Origin: Chryseobacterium artocarpi | GTDB taxonomy: Bacteria > Bacteroidota > Bacteroidia > Flavobacteriales > Weeksellaceae | Assembly: GCF_001684975.1 (NCBI RefSeq) | Contig: NZ_MAYH01000001.1 | Coordinates: 496,001-560,000, forward strand | Reading direction: 5' to 3' | Length of the DNA: 64,000 nucleotides | Part shown: positions 9,963 to 19,828 of the stretch, piece after piece | Layout: every line of letters starts with the position of its first letter | How positions within the stretch are numbered: position 1 is the stretch's first letter | Translations under genes and position numbers: made by a program | The notes under the pieces: model-generated | Told to the model about the DNA's origin: nothing | Seen by the model: only the letters and a program-made list of their open reading frames with translations | Database searches by the model: none

Positions 9963-11048
9963 ATGAAGAGAAATATCAGTCTATTGCTTTCTTTCATGGT
10001 CTATTTTTCAGTAAAAGCCCAAACAAACACTTCCACAGATTCCATTACACAACGGAGTTTATTCCAAAAATTTAAACCCGAATTTGAGAAATACGAAAAG
10101 CAGCACGGTAATTATATTCAGACGGATAATGTAAAAATGCATTATTTGGAATGGGGAAATAAAAAAAATCCAACACTTGTCTGGATTCCAGGAACGTATA
10201 GCAATGGATATGAATTGTACGAAATAATAGATCAATTGGTCAAAATGAATCTTCATGTGATTGCCATTGACTATTATGGGCACGGGTTTACCCCAATTCC
10301 TTCAAAAAATCTTTCTGTTTATCACGTTGCAGATGACATCAAATTCCTTTTAGATAAAATGAACATCAAAAAAGCAATTATTGGAGGCTGGTCAAGAGGA
10401 GGGACCATAAGTTCTGCATTTTATGATGCTTATCCGGAAATGGTTCAGGCTCTTATCTTAGAAGATGGTGGTTCTGTAGCTTGGGACTTTCAGGCAAAGG
10501 CAGCTAATATTGGGAAAGATATTGAAGAAACCAAACAATATTATGTCAACAAAAAAGAAATGATTTTTGACAACGAGTTTGATGCTTATTGGTTTATGTA
10601 TAACAATTGGGGAATAAAAGGGAAAGAAAAAGAAAAACTGAAAAAAGAAATTTTTACTTCTTATGCCCGCATCAAGAAAAATACTAACGGGAAGTATGAA
10701 ATAAATCCAGGTGCAGAAGAACTTACCGGCGAAAATTCAGCAGAAGAAAATATTGCCATCATTTACACACCCTTTACTTCCAAAACAGCTTTCGGTGCTT
10801 CAACACATCAGCTAAACCCAAAAATTATTTATCGAAACCTCAATAAACCTTTACTTATTTTAGACCCTGTGAGTAAAAACGATTGGTTCGATTTTAAAGA
10901 AGAAAATGATAAGCTTACAGAAGAACATAAACCTTTTATTGTTCATAAAGTATATGAAAATACCTGGCATGGCGTAAAAGACGAACGCCCGAATGACGTA
11001 GTGAACGATATTAAAACATTCTTATTAAACAACAAGCTTATCAAATGA
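9963..11048 (+). CDS. Secreted alpha/beta hydrolase
   Basis: The 361-residue protein has a signal peptide ending near FSVKAQ and an alpha/beta-hydrolase core: oxyanion strand LVWIPGTYSNGYE, AIDYYGHGFT, and nucleophile elbow GGWSRGGT with the catalytic Ser. The likely catalytic His is in ENTWHGVKDE near the C-terminus. Family members are esterases, lipases or peptidases; the substrate cannot be read from sequence. Its last four bases overlap the S41 protease start (ATGA), so the two are translationally coupled. Confidence 0.82.
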   Translation: MKRNISLLLSFMVYFSVKAQTNTSTDSITQRSLFQKFKPEFEKYEKQHGNYIQTDNVKMHYLEWGNKKNPTLVWIPGTYSNGYELYEIIDQLVKMNLHVIAIDYYGHGFTPIPSKNLSVYHVADDIKFLLDKMNIKKAIIGGWSRGGTISSAFYDAYPEMVQALILEDGGSVAWDFQAKAANIGKDIEETKQYYVNKKEMIFDNEFDAYWFMYNNWGIKGKEKEKLKKEIFTSYARIKKNTNGKYEINPGAEELTGENSAEENIAIIYTPFTSKTAFGASTHQLNPKIIYRNLNKPLLILDPVSKNDWFDFKEENDKLTEEHKPFIVHKVYENTWHGVKDERPNDVVNDIKTFLLNNKLIK

Positions 11049-12526
11049 AATTTCGACCTTTCATAACTCTAGGTTGTAGAGTAAAGAAAATATTTAAGAT
11101 AAACGTAAAGACAGTATTACCACTTTTATTGTTTACAGCCAATTTTGCTCTTGGACAAAATACAACATTAAAAAACCTGGGGTTGCTTGACAAATCGTTG
11201 AAAAAAGACAGTGTTATTGCCGAGTTTGCAGAACTCTATAATCTAACGAACACAATTCATCCAGGGCAATTTATGTTTTGCTCAAAAAATGAATTTGATA
11301 AAACCTATTTATCTTTAAAAAACTCTATAAAAACAGATCTTTCCCTTATAGAATATTATAAATTGACAGCCTCTTTAATGGCAAAAATTAAAGACGGACA
11401 TACAGCTGTTGATAGGGGGCGAATTATTGGTTTACTCAATGACAGATTAGTTTTTCCATTCAGCATCTATAAAATTAGGGACAAGTATTACTTTAATAAA
11501 TCATCTCAGGAAAATAAAGAATATACCGGGTTAAGAATTTTAAAAATAAATGGGAAAGACATCAATGCTGTGGTAAATGAAATGAAACAATACATTCATG
11601 TTGAAGGCAGAAATGAAACAGGATTAAATGTAAGATTCAGTAATTTTCCTTTCTATTATTTCATTTACAACCCAACAGAAAAATTTGAAATTGAATATGC
11701 AGATCGTAACAACCTTAAAATGAAAGAAATATTTAAGGGAATTACATTTAAAACCTATAGTAGTATTGCAGAAAAAACAGCACCCTTAACAACAGAGTTC
11801 CGGACAAATGATTTAGCTGTTTTAAAATTCCGTTCATTTGAAAATGGGTATAATGAAGCCGACAGAAAAATAGCAGAGAAACAGTTAGACCACTTTTTTA
11901 CACAACTTGACAGTTTAAAAACTAAAAACTTAATTATCGATTTACGGGATAATAGCGGTGGCTCTGCAGATATTGCCAATTACCTTTTTTCATATATAAG
12001 CAGCACCCCTTATTACTATTTTGATTATATGGGAGCAAAATATAAAAGCGTAAAAGATTGGAAGCATTATGCTCAATATCCAGACAATATTGAAGAAATA
12101 AACCTGAACGAAACAAAACTCAAAGACGGATTGAACTGTTACACAGAAACCAACAGTACAGATTGGTGGTTTAAACTTCAACACAACAAATCCAATTTTT
12201 ACAAAGGAAAGATTAGCGTTCTGATCAATGGCGGATGTTTTTCAACCACCGGGCATCTGTTAGCACTGATGAGAGAACATAAAATCGGGAAATTTTACGG
12301 GGAATATTCACAAGGAAGCAATTACAGCAATGCAGGAGGGCAGGCATTTATTTTACCGTATTCTAAAACACTGGTTTGGATCCCTACTTTTCAATACGGA
12401 ATGAGAACTCCTCATTTCATCAATGATCCAAAAGGAATTAAGCCGGACGTTGAAATACAAACAGAATCAGATGATCTGAGAACCGGATTTGACAGGCAAA
12501 TGGATTTTGTGATGAAGCAATACTAA
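11045..12526 (+). CDS. S41 family peptidase, exported
   Basis: The 493-residue protein has an N-terminal hydrophobic export segment (VLPLLLFTANFALGQ). The S41/tail-specific-protease core carries the strand NLIIDLRDNSGGSADIANYL and the nucleophile region VLINGGCFSTTGHLLALM, followed by IGKFYGEYSQGSNYSNAGG. The catalytic Ser is probably in CFSTTGH. The N-terminal half resembles the helical and PDZ-like regions of Bacteroidota S41 proteins. It overlaps the upstream hydrolase by 4 bp; the two exported enzymes probably act on related substrates in the periplasm. Confidence 0.85.
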   Translation: MKFRPFITLGCRVKKIFKINVKTVLPLLLFTANFALGQNTTLKNLGLLDKSLKKDSVIAEFAELYNLTNTIHPGQFMFCSKNEFDKTYLSLKNSIKTDLSLIEYYKLTASLMAKIKDGHTAVDRGRIIGLLNDRLVFPFSIYKIRDKYYFNKSSQENKEYTGLRILKINGKDINAVVNEMKQYIHVEGRNETGLNVRFSNFPFYYFIYNPTEKFEIEYADRNNLKMKEIFKGITFKTYSSIAEKTAPLTTEFRTNDLAVLKFRSFENGYNEADRKIAEKQLDHFFTQLDSLKTKNLIIDLRDNSGGSADIANYLFSYISSTPYYYFDYMGAKYKSVKDWKHYAQYPDNIEEINLNETKLKDGLNCYTETNSTDWWFKLQHNKSNFYKGKISVLINGGCFSTTGHLLALMREHKIGKFYGEYSQGSNYSNAGGQAFILPYSKTLVWIPTFQYGMRTPHFINDPKGIKPDVEIQTESDDLRTGFDRQMDFVMKQY

Positions 12527-12745
12527 TTTGAGTAGATATTTAATCAGGTCTTTTATGTGAACAGAATGATTATGAAAATGTGTAAACGATTGTAAAGTGA
12601 TTTTTATTTTTTAGTTTTCATGATGTCATCATACAAATGATCAACTACTTTCTCTAAAACTTCTCCAATTTCATGCTATATTTAACCATCTAAAATCTAA
12701 AACAACCTCAGCTTCAAACAATAAGAAGTTAGTGGCGATAAAACC

Positions 12746-14332
12746 ATGATAAAATTATCAATTATGACAAAAACGAGATGGTCTCTATTCATTTTTACAA
12801 TTACTGCATTATTTTCAAATAGTAATTTATTTGGACAAATAAATTCTAAAGAAGTAGATGCGCTTGTTATTAATGCAATAAAAAAGTTCAATGTTGCTGG
12901 AGCAGCCGTGGCTATTGTAAAAGATGGAAAAATCATTCATAAAAAAGGGTATGGTATAAAATCAATAGACACGAAATTACCTGTTGATGAGTATACAAAT
13001 TTTGAAATAGCTTCGAATAGTAAAGCTTTCACAACAGCTGCTTTATCAATTTTAGTAGATGAAGGAAAAATCTCCTGGCAAGACCCTGTGAAAAAATACA
13101 TTCCTGAATTTAAAATGTATAATGACTACGTCACTGAGAACTTCACTATAGAAGATTTGTTATGTCATCGCAGCGGACTTGGTTTGGGAGTAGGTGATTT
13201 AATGATGTTTCCGGATGGTACAGATTTTACGATCAAAGATGTTGTGAAATCTTTTCAGTATTTTACCCCTGTTTCAGGATTTAGAACACAATTTAATTAT
13301 GATAACCAGCTGTACTTGGTTGCTGGGGAAGTAATTGCAAGAGTAAGTGGAATGAGCTGGGAAGCTTTTGTTCAAAAACGCATTATGGAACCTTTGCAAA
13401 TGAAAAATTCGTTCAGTTCTGTCAATCAGGTAAAAGATATAAACTTAATGGCAGTCCCTCATTCTTCAGAATCAGGAACCTTAAAAAAAATATCTTTATA
13501 TGGAGCAATGATTAATGGAGCAGCCGGAGGAATTGTTTCCAATGTTGATGATATGTCGAAGTGGATGCTTGTGCAATTAAACAAAGGTAAATATGGTCCT
13601 GCTTTGGATAAAGAACTCTTTACAAAAGAAAGACAAAATGAAATGTGGACCATACATACTGTGGATCACGTGAATCCTAATCCAAGATATAACCAACATT
13701 TCAATGGATATGGCTTGGGCTGGAATTTATCTGATATAAAAGGAAATCTGAGTGTATCACACACGGGTGGTTTGCCGGGAATGCTTTCTATCGTTACTAT
13801 GATTCCTGATCTGAATTTGGGAATTGTTATTTTGACCAATACAGAAAACGGAGGGAGCGGTGTTTTCTCCGCAGTTAGCCAAACCATTATTGATAGTTAT
13901 CTAGGGCTTAATGATTTTGGGTGGGTAGATAAATATGCAGCCTATTTTCAATCGAAAAAAAGCAGTGGAGATGAGGTTACCAAAAAAGTTTGGGAGACAG
14001 TAAGCAAAGCAAAGAATACAACCATAAAAAATGAGGATGTAATTGGGATATATGAAGATAAATGGTTTGGAAAAATTGAAATTTTCTCTAAGGGAAATCA
14101 ATTGTGGTTTAAATCTTTTCGCTCACCAAAGCTAAATGGACCTATGAGTTTTTATAAGGCAAATACTTTTGCCATTCAATGGGATTATAAAGATATGAAT
14201 TGTGATGCATTCGCTATGTTTAGCTTAGATGAAGAAGGCAAAGCACAAAGTATAAAGATGAAAGGGATATCACCTAATATAGATTTTAGTTTTGATTTTC
14301 AGGATCTGGATTTTCAAAAAATAAAGAACTAG
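12746..14332 (+). CDS. Beta-lactamase-family (class C fold) serine hydrolase
   Basis: The 528-residue protein has a signal peptide (LFIFTITALFSNSNLFGQ). The penicillin-binding/class C fold motifs are present: SNSK as SxxK (EIASNSKAFTTAAL), the Tyr motif YDNQ, and HTGG late in the domain (SVSHTGGLPGM). A C-terminal region of about 100 residues resembles the DUF3471 add-on. The family covers D-aminopeptidases, esterases and peptidoglycan-related enzymes more often than true beta-lactamases. Residue 7 (position 12764) is an alternative start that gives a tidier signal peptide. Monocistronic. Confidence 0.85.
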   Translation: MIKLSIMTKTRWSLFIFTITALFSNSNLFGQINSKEVDALVINAIKKFNVAGAAVAIVKDGKIIHKKGYGIKSIDTKLPVDEYTNFEIASNSKAFTTAALSILVDEGKISWQDPVKKYIPEFKMYNDYVTENFTIEDLLCHRSGLGLGVGDLMMFPDGTDFTIKDVVKSFQYFTPVSGFRTQFNYDNQLYLVAGEVIARVSGMSWEAFVQKRIMEPLQMKNSFSSVNQVKDINLMAVPHSSESGTLKKISLYGAMINGAAGGIVSNVDDMSKWMLVQLNKGKYGPALDKELFTKERQNEMWTIHTVDHVNPNPRYNQHFNGYGLGWNLSDIKGNLSVSHTGGLPGMLSIVTMIPDLNLGIVILTNTENGGSGVFSAVSQTIIDSYLGLNDFGWVDKYAAYFQSKKSSGDEVTKKVWETVSKAKNTTIKNEDVIGIYEDKWFGKIEIFSKGNQLWFKSFRSPKLNGPMSFYKANTFAIQWDYKDMNCDAFAMFSLDEEGKAQSIKMKGISPNIDFSFDFQDLDFQKIKN

Positions 14333-14400
14333 TATACCTGGATTAAAAGAGTAAACTGAAACTTAATAATTATCCCAGTCACCAAAAGAAGGTGTAATTA

Positions 14401-14436
14401 AAAAAGAACGTGGGCAGCTAGGTCCACATTCTTTTT
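14401..14436. terminator. Terminator after beta-lactamase-family gene
   Basis: AAAAAGAACGTGG / CCACATTCTTTTT stem around a 10-base loop, 68 bp past the stop codon. Confidence 0.6.
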
Positions 14437-14558
14437 GATAGAGCTCCAAACTTGATTTTCCTTATATGAATATAGGTTTGAAGGATTATTAGATCATAAA
14501 TTTTGTGCTGAAATTTCAAGAAATTTGTAAAAATCCAACTTGATACTGATAAGAATAA

Positions 14559-14592
14559 AAATGGCGCTACTTGTCTTAAAGTAGCGCCATTT
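14559..14592. terminator. Second hairpin, terminator-like
   Basis: Perfect 12-bp stem AAATGGCGCTAC / GTAGCGCCATTT with a 10-base loop. It sits immediately before the tRNA-like repeat copy at 14601, as the tRNA-Arg terminator sits beside its gene at 43.9 kb. Confidence 0.5.
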
Positions 14593-14600
14593 AGCTTTTG

Positions 14601-14657
14601 GTGAGCTTGACAGGATGCTATTCAAACTCTTTTATGACTGATATAGAAATTATTTTA
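14601..14657. repeat. Dispersed repeat copy A, possible decayed tRNA fragment
   Basis: These 57 bases match 41876-41932 at 50 of 57 positions without gaps. The first 14 bases (GTGAGCTTGACAGG) match the 3' end of the tRNA-Arg gene (GTGAGCTCGACAGG) with one change, and the following ATGCTATTCA resembles its D-arm region (ATGCGCTATTCA). It may be an internally deleted tRNA remnant. Confidence 0.45.
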
Positions 14658-14788
14658 CGTGTAATTTGTTGATAGTTAGCATTTTGTATTATACTGCTCT
14701 AGGTTGATGTTTTTTAATAAAATTGATGTAAAAGACACACTCTATTTAATGATGAACGGAGTCGTCTACGTGATTATATGTTGTGTTG

Positions 14789-15379
14789 TTAATTCGGCTT
14801 GAACTGAATATTGAAATTCTTTAAATAAACCTCTATTGGTTCCATTCCCATTTCTTTTCTTCTTTCGTTCACCGTTTCAGGATTTTCTAATTCATACAAT
14901 TTACCATTTTCTATTTGTGAACCATATATTTGGGGGTTTCCTTCATCCATTAAAATCCTATCTTTCATCAATGCATATTGTTGTTTAGATAAGTCTCCAT
15001 TTTTTACCGCTTTCTCTATTTGTGGAAAATACTTTTTTCTGATTTCTTTAGTAGTATGTTGCAGTCCCAACCAGATTGCATCCATTTGTTTTTGACTCAC
15101 TTCCTTTAATGTTGGCATACCACACTTTTCAATAATGCTAATCACTAATTCTTGATTCCTATGGTCTTCTTTAGCGTATTTGATGAGTTCATTTGATTTT
15201 CTAATCCTTTGGTCACTTTCTAAAACTTCGCTCAAGATTTGACGTTTTTTGCTGCAATCGACTTCAATAATATCTACTGAACCTACATAGACAAATTTAT
15301 CCCTATTCATATAAAGGAATATTGATATCATTAAAACAAGAGCGGCTAATATGCTAAATAATATTTTTTTTATTTTCAT
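14789..15379 (-). CDS. DUF6624 family membrane-anchored protein
   Basis: About 196 residues from the chosen start (MKIKKILF); an upstream ATG would add six residues. One N-terminal membrane segment (IKKILFSILAALVLMISIFLYM) is followed by a soluble DUF6624-like domain. Its family landmarks are the SDQRIRK motif, the WLGLQHTTKEIRKKYFPQIEKA helix (where Q/H residues are conserved), DRILMDEGNPQIYGSQ, and a C-terminal NERRKEMGMEPIEVYL. No biochemical function is established. It lies at the left edge of the AT-rich defence block. Confidence 0.7.
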   Translation of the reverse strand: MKIKKILFSILAALVLMISIFLYMNRDKFVYVGSVDIIEVDCSKKRQILSEVLESDQRIRKSNELIKYAKEDHRNQELVISIIEKCGMPTLKEVSQKQMDAIWLGLQHTTKEIRKKYFPQIEKAVKNGDLSKQQYALMKDRILMDEGNPQIYGSQIENGKLYELENPETVNERRKEMGMEPIEVYLKNFNIQFKPN

Positions 15380-15450
15380 GTTTATTTCATATTCCAAAAT
15401 AGATTGGCCATTTTGGTTAAAAATTAATTGTAAAAATAGAAATTATTTTT

Positions 15451-15615
15451 AAGTGTCGGAATAAAATAGGTAAAGATGAACAGTATTGTTATCCAAACAG
15501 AGGTTTTTGCGCATCACAGCAAATGTTTTTTTATGGCTACAAAATTCATGTGGTTTGTTCTGTGAACGGTGTTTTTCAAAGTATAGCCCTAAGTCCGGCA
15601 TCTATTCATGATATT
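15451..15615 (+). pseudogene. IS982-type transposase remnant
   Basis: An in-frame stretch encodes about 55 residues, including YCYPNRGFCASQQM, FFYGYKIHVVCSVNGVFQ and SPASIHDI. These match the DDE catalytic-core region of IS982-family transposases. The N-terminal half and the end of the catalytic domain are missing, and the match stops at 15615 where palindromic repeats begin. It is a dead fragment marking past IS activity next to the defence genes. Confidence 0.75.
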
Positions 15616-15627
15616 CCCTGCTGTGCA

Positions 15628-15790
15628 AAGTCTCCTGACTTTGAGCTCGTAAATAAGGCTGCTTTTTTTAACTTGCTCCGAAGTCAGGAGACTTCGGAGA
15701 GTGAGGATATTTTTAATTTCCGATTTGTAAATTCTCCCGACTTTGAGCGGTAATTAAGACTATTTTCTTTAAAATTGTTTCAAAGTCAGG
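15628..15790. repeat. Cluster of short direct and inverted repeats
   Basis: AAGTCTCCTGACTT (15628-15641) is perfectly inverted at 15681-15694. TCTCCYGACTTTGAGC is repeated directly at 15631 and 15733 with similar flanks, and CAAAGTCAGG recurs at 15781. The cluster replaces the lost 3' part of the IS982 fragment and ends just before the helicase gene's stop. Confidence 0.65.
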
Positions 15791-15807
15791 AAAAATTCAT
15801 AAAGATT

Positions 15808-17628
15808 TTAAATGAATGATTGTAAATCAATGATATTGTCTTGCCCAAACCATTTTTTTATGTTTTCGAGTGCTGCATCATCAATTTTAGATAGCATCAA
15901 CACAACTAAATTCTCTTTTGCTCTAGAACATTCTACATAAAAAAGGTTTCGTGTACGTAATTTTCTTTCTGGTTTTTCTTCTGAGTCATTAAAAAAATTA
16001 TTGAAGTTATATTCTTGTTTCCACTCGGTATCATCAATTACAGTTAAAACGTTTCTATATTCGTCACCTTTGGTTCCGTGCTTGGTAGAAAAGACAGTTT
16101 CATTTTGTATATGTTTCCAGAAATTTAAAATTTCTTTATAAGGTAGATTTATAAAGGCTTCATAGAATTTTTTGTCTTTTTCAATTTTTTCTTTATTGTC
16201 TTGGTCTAATTCTTCTGAATTTTGATGTATCCTTTTTAAATATTCATCCAAAGAATTTGATGAAATTATTCCTTTATCTAAAACAGTTTTTAAAACTTCT
16301 TTGATTGTTCTTGTTCCTCTATTATTATTTAAATCATCTAAAGTTTCAGATATTATTTTCTTTTTATAATGTTTAAATTCACTTAATAGAGTGCCATTTT
16401 TTTTAATAAATCTAATTACTTCATTATGGTTGTTCTGATTCCAGTAAATTAATAAATGCTCTAATCCAACTGGTCTTTCCTGCGAGTTTTTCTTATCAAC
16501 ATAACCAGCAACTAATCTTATAAGAATATGATTTCTGTCTAAAAGCCGTTCTTTAACAGACTGTGTGAATCTTTGAGAAAATAATTTATAAAGATTCGAA
16601 AACCCTGCTCTTTCTGCTATACGACTATTTGCTAGAACTAGAATTTTGTCTGATTCTGTATTAAAAACCCATCCTTGCTCTATTAATTTATTTACAACTT
16701 TATCATAGAAATCATTTTTGAAACTTTTTAATGAATTTTCAAATTCAGTTACTTTTTGCTTTTCTCCTTTTTCAGGATGATTTTTCCAATAAAGAAATTT
16801 AACTGAACCTTGTATTTTTTTTTGAGGCTTCTGTTCAATATTTGTTCTGAAGCTATTTAGCAACTTTACAACTTCTTTTGAAGATCTATAATTTTCTTCT
16901 TTTTTAATTAATACTAAAGTTTTATTCTCTCCTGCGTAATAGTTTTCCAGATTCCCAACACCTGTATCATAAATTTTTTGATGAGAATCCCCATAGAAAC
17001 CTAATACAATAGATTTTTCATTCCTTTTTAATAAGAAATCTATTAGAGTTTGTACTGTATCTAAAGACGTATCTTGATATTCGTCTATAAAAATATATGG
17101 ATGTTTTTGAGCTACAATTGATGTTAGTAGAGAGTAATTTTCAAAAAGCATTTTAGCCAATTCGATAACATCATCATGATGTAACTCTCCATTTTCAAAA
17201 TCACGGTAAGAGGAGTCATTATAAGATACTGTTTCAATATTACTAACTCGGTCTTTTAAGTTTTTAACATACTTAGACGTTTTATCATTATCAATGTCTT
17301 CTTGATATCTTATTTCGTTGAGTTTACATAATTCAATTTTAAGTTGTTTTTGGAATTGTTTTATAGATTGCCATAAAAATTCGTGAATTGTATATACATT
17401 AACCAAATCATTAAATTCAATTCTTTTGATAATTTCATTCTTAGCTACATTGGTATATGTAATACAGATAATACTTTGATTATTCAAGTTCAAAGTATCA
17501 CCTTGTAATTCAATTAAATGATTTAATGTTTGGATTAATAAATATGTCTTACCTGAACCAGCACCAGCTTCAACAACAAAACTTGATTTTTTATCAATAC
17601 ATTCTTTTACTTCGTCAAATGCTACCAT
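15808..17628 (-). CDS. gajB: GajB-like UvrD-family helicase (Gabija defence)
   Basis: A superfamily I helicase of 606 residues from the chosen start, or 617 from an ATG inside the upstream gene. Walker A is EAGAGSGKT near the N-terminus, motif II is IDEYQDTS (about residue 180), motif III is GDSHQKIYD (about 220), and motif V/VI-like signals (HGTKGDEYRNVLTVIDD; NLFYVECSRAKENLVVLML) are near the C-terminus. In Gabija, GajB senses DNA ends or consumes nucleotides and assists the GajA nuclease. The chosen ATG comes one base after the upstream stop, which suggests coupled translation. It is longer than the roughly 500-residue prototype, and very AT-rich. Confidence 0.82.
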   Translation of the reverse strand: MVAFDEVKECIDKKSSFVVEAGAGSGKTYLLIQTLNHLIELQGDTLNLNNQSIICITYTNVAKNEIIKRIEFNDLVNVYTIHEFLWQSIKQFQKQLKIELCKLNEIRYQEDIDNDKTSKYVKNLKDRVSNIETVSYNDSSYRDFENGELHHDDVIELAKMLFENYSLLTSIVAQKHPYIFIDEYQDTSLDTVQTLIDFLLKRNEKSIVLGFYGDSHQKIYDTGVGNLENYYAGENKTLVLIKKEENYRSSKEVVKLLNSFRTNIEQKPQKKIQGSVKFLYWKNHPEKGEKQKVTEFENSLKSFKNDFYDKVVNKLIEQGWVFNTESDKILVLANSRIAERAGFSNLYKLFSQRFTQSVKERLLDRNHILIRLVAGYVDKKNSQERPVGLEHLLIYWNQNNHNEVIRFIKKNGTLLSEFKHYKKKIISETLDDLNNNRGTRTIKEVLKTVLDKGIISSNSLDEYLKRIHQNSEELDQDNKEKIEKDKKFYEAFINLPYKEILNFWKHIQNETVFSTKHGTKGDEYRNVLTVIDDTEWKQEYNFNNFFNDSEEKPERKLRTRNLFYVECSRAKENLVVLMLSKIDDAALENIKKWFGQDNIIDLQSFI

Positions 17629-17629
17629 T

Positions 17630-19711
17630 CTAGTCAATTTTTGTAATTTCCATGTGATCATTTTTTGCTAACCATTCCAAACCTTCTTTAATATATTTGG
17701 GGACTTTCCATTCAAGCTTAGTTAAATTTTCATCAAAAGTCATCAAATCGAAAGTGAAATCTGTTTTTTGTTTAGAAGATGGGTCTACTTCTGATTGATC
17801 TTTTTCAGTATCCATATAAATTAAGTCATCTAAATTTCTAAGTTTTTGATAAGAAAAAGATTTATACACATTTACCTCTACGTCTTCTTCAAAAGAATAT
17901 TTACTTTTAAAAAATATTTGATTGCAATTAACAATTGCATTTTCCAAGCTTCTTGCAACAAATTTTTCATTATCTTCAGCAATTTGGAAAGCGACTCTAA
18001 TGGTTTTGGATTCATCTAATTTTTCTTCATAAGCTAAAGCTAATAGTTCTGAAATTTTCGTTTTCTTAGGAAGCCATATAGATAATGTTGAATTACTTGT
18101 ATTTGCATCAGCTTTTAATACATGACAGGACTTACCTGTGATAGAATCAACAGAATCTATATCAGTTATAACAAGAACTTTTGTATTTAGAAATTTAAAA
18201 AACTCTTTAAATTTATGAGTATAAGCTCCTCCTACTTCAATAATTGAAACATATTCATTTTCCAATTCTTTAGCAACTTTCTTTATAAACAAAGGCATCA
18301 AAAGTTTTTCGGTGATACCTTCAACCATAATTACCTTATCTGCAAAAAATAAATCACATTTGTTTAAGTTTAAATATTGTTTCAAAAATCTAAAGGTATC
18401 TTTATTAGTTTCTCTATGCTTAAAGTCATTAAAATCCTTAACCTCGACAATATTTTTATTGTCCTTTTTGAATTTGTTGAAATATCTAATTCTCTCAAAA
18501 CTCCTTTTCACATTTAGACCTGCTTCAGCAATCATATGAGAAGAATGAGTGCTGACAATTAATTGCACTTGTACTTTGTCTTCTGATAAAGTTTTTTCAA
18601 TAGTTTCTCTCACCTGTTCAACAAATACTTGTTGCATCTGTGGATGTAAATGCGCTTCTGGTTCTTCAAGAAGAATGGTTAAGATTTCAGTTTCATGCTT
18701 CGCTTTATTTTTTTTAAAATTTTCGATAAAGGAAACAATTTTTAAAACCAAAAAAATTAGATTACTATATCCTAATCCATTATAGTTTTCAGGAAGTTCA
18801 ATATCACCATTTTTGTAAAAATATTTTATATTATTTTTTATGATGCTCTCTGGGTCAAATTTAGATTTTAGTATTATTTCAGGAATATTTATTTCCTTAT
18901 CAACCCCGAATGATTTAAGCTTTTCTAGAATTTTTTCAAGGACTTTTTCATATTTTTCATCCAATTCGGTAGATACATTTTTTAAAGTATTCTTAAGTGC
19001 CTCGACATCAGCATCCTGATCACCATGAACATTTTGATAATAATCCGAAAATCCAACTGCTAATGATCTATTTCTATCTGTCTTAATGTCATCTAATTTT
19101 CTAGATGCTTGAATACTTTCAAAATATAAAACTTTTGAAATTCTACTTAAAACATTATCTTCTATTAAGTTATCTCCTCCAAAAAGACGTGTGGAATAAT
19201 ATCCAGTAATATTTTCATTTAACCATTCAATTAATCTTATGTCTTGATTTACTCTGTTATGAAATGTTTTAAACAGATTAATTGTATCACTAGGTTCATG
19301 TTTAAAGAGTATTGTTGCTTCTGTTTTTGAATCGTCTAAATCAGATATAAAGTCGCTTATATTTATTAGAGAATCTTCATTTTTATTATACTCAATTTTT
19401 ATTTCTAGTGTAATTCTGGGAATATTTAAGATAATTTCCTTTTCCAGTCGATCTCGTTCAACTTCGTCGACTTCAACAAGTAATTCATCTTTAAATTTTT
19501 TGTAGCAATTTTCAAAAATTTCATAACTATTTTGAGAAAAATCGTGAAAGGAAATTTTATATTTTCCTCCTAGAAATAAGTTAATGATTTCAAAAAGAGA
19601 AGTTTTTCCAGTGTTATTTTTTCCAACAATTAATGTTATATCATCTTCTATATTTATTGAAATGTTATCTAATAAACGAAAGTTGGTGACTGAAATTTTA
19701 GTTATTTTCAT
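17630..19711 (-). CDS. gajA: GajA-like OLD-family ATPase/TOPRIM nuclease (Gabija defence)
   Basis: The 693-residue protein opens with an ABC-type ATPase: Walker A GKNNTGKTS at residues 30-38, Walker B LLEEPEAHLHPQM, and H-loop STHSSHM. It continues with a TOPRIM nuclease domain with the Glu motif MVEGITEK (about residue 464) and the acidic pair TDIDS (about 515). Together with the adjacent UvrD-like helicase this is the class 2 OLD arrangement known as Gabija, where GajA nicks phage DNA when nucleotides are depleted. It is about 110 residues longer than the prototype, mostly in the C-terminal tail. It could be another OLD-helicase system, but the gene order fits Gabija. Confidence 0.85.
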   Translation of the reverse strand: MKITKISVTNFRLLDNISINIEDDITLIVGKNNTGKTSLFEIINLFLGGKYKISFHDFSQNSYEIFENCYKKFKDELLVEVDEVERDRLEKEIILNIPRITLEIKIEYNKNEDSLINISDFISDLDDSKTEATILFKHEPSDTINLFKTFHNRVNQDIRLIEWLNENITGYYSTRLFGGDNLIEDNVLSRISKVLYFESIQASRKLDDIKTDRNRSLAVGFSDYYQNVHGDQDADVEALKNTLKNVSTELDEKYEKVLEKILEKLKSFGVDKEINIPEIILKSKFDPESIIKNNIKYFYKNGDIELPENYNGLGYSNLIFLVLKIVSFIENFKKNKAKHETEILTILLEEPEAHLHPQMQQVFVEQVRETIEKTLSEDKVQVQLIVSTHSSHMIAEAGLNVKRSFERIRYFNKFKKDNKNIVEVKDFNDFKHRETNKDTFRFLKQYLNLNKCDLFFADKVIMVEGITEKLLMPLFIKKVAKELENEYVSIIEVGGAYTHKFKEFFKFLNTKVLVITDIDSVDSITGKSCHVLKADANTSNSTLSIWLPKKTKISELLALAYEEKLDESKTIRVAFQIAEDNEKFVARSLENAIVNCNQIFFKSKYSFEEDVEVNVYKSFSYQKLRNLDDLIYMDTEKDQSEVDPSSKQKTDFTFDLMTFDENLTKLEWKVPKYIKEGLEWLAKNDHMEITKID

Positions 19712-19828
19712 GTTTAAATATTGTGGAAATAGTTTTTAGTATTTTATAAAACATAAAAATAGTAAAAAGCCAAAAAATCTCATTACGGATTTCCATAAAA
19801 ATAAGAAATCCCAACTCTCATCAGGATT

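Larger units (their letters stand above)
14333..14788. other. Gene-free interval with two hairpins and a dispersed repeat
   Basis: About 456 bp containing terminator-like hairpins at 14401-14436 and 14559-14592 and the dispersed repeat copy at 14601-14657. I see no ORF worth calling. Confidence 0.6.

Noticed and set aside
18312..18785. Plus-strand ORFs of 75 and 78 residues inside gajA
   Set aside because: They lie antisense to a strongly motif-supported gene; their leucine/serine-rich sequences are typical shadows.
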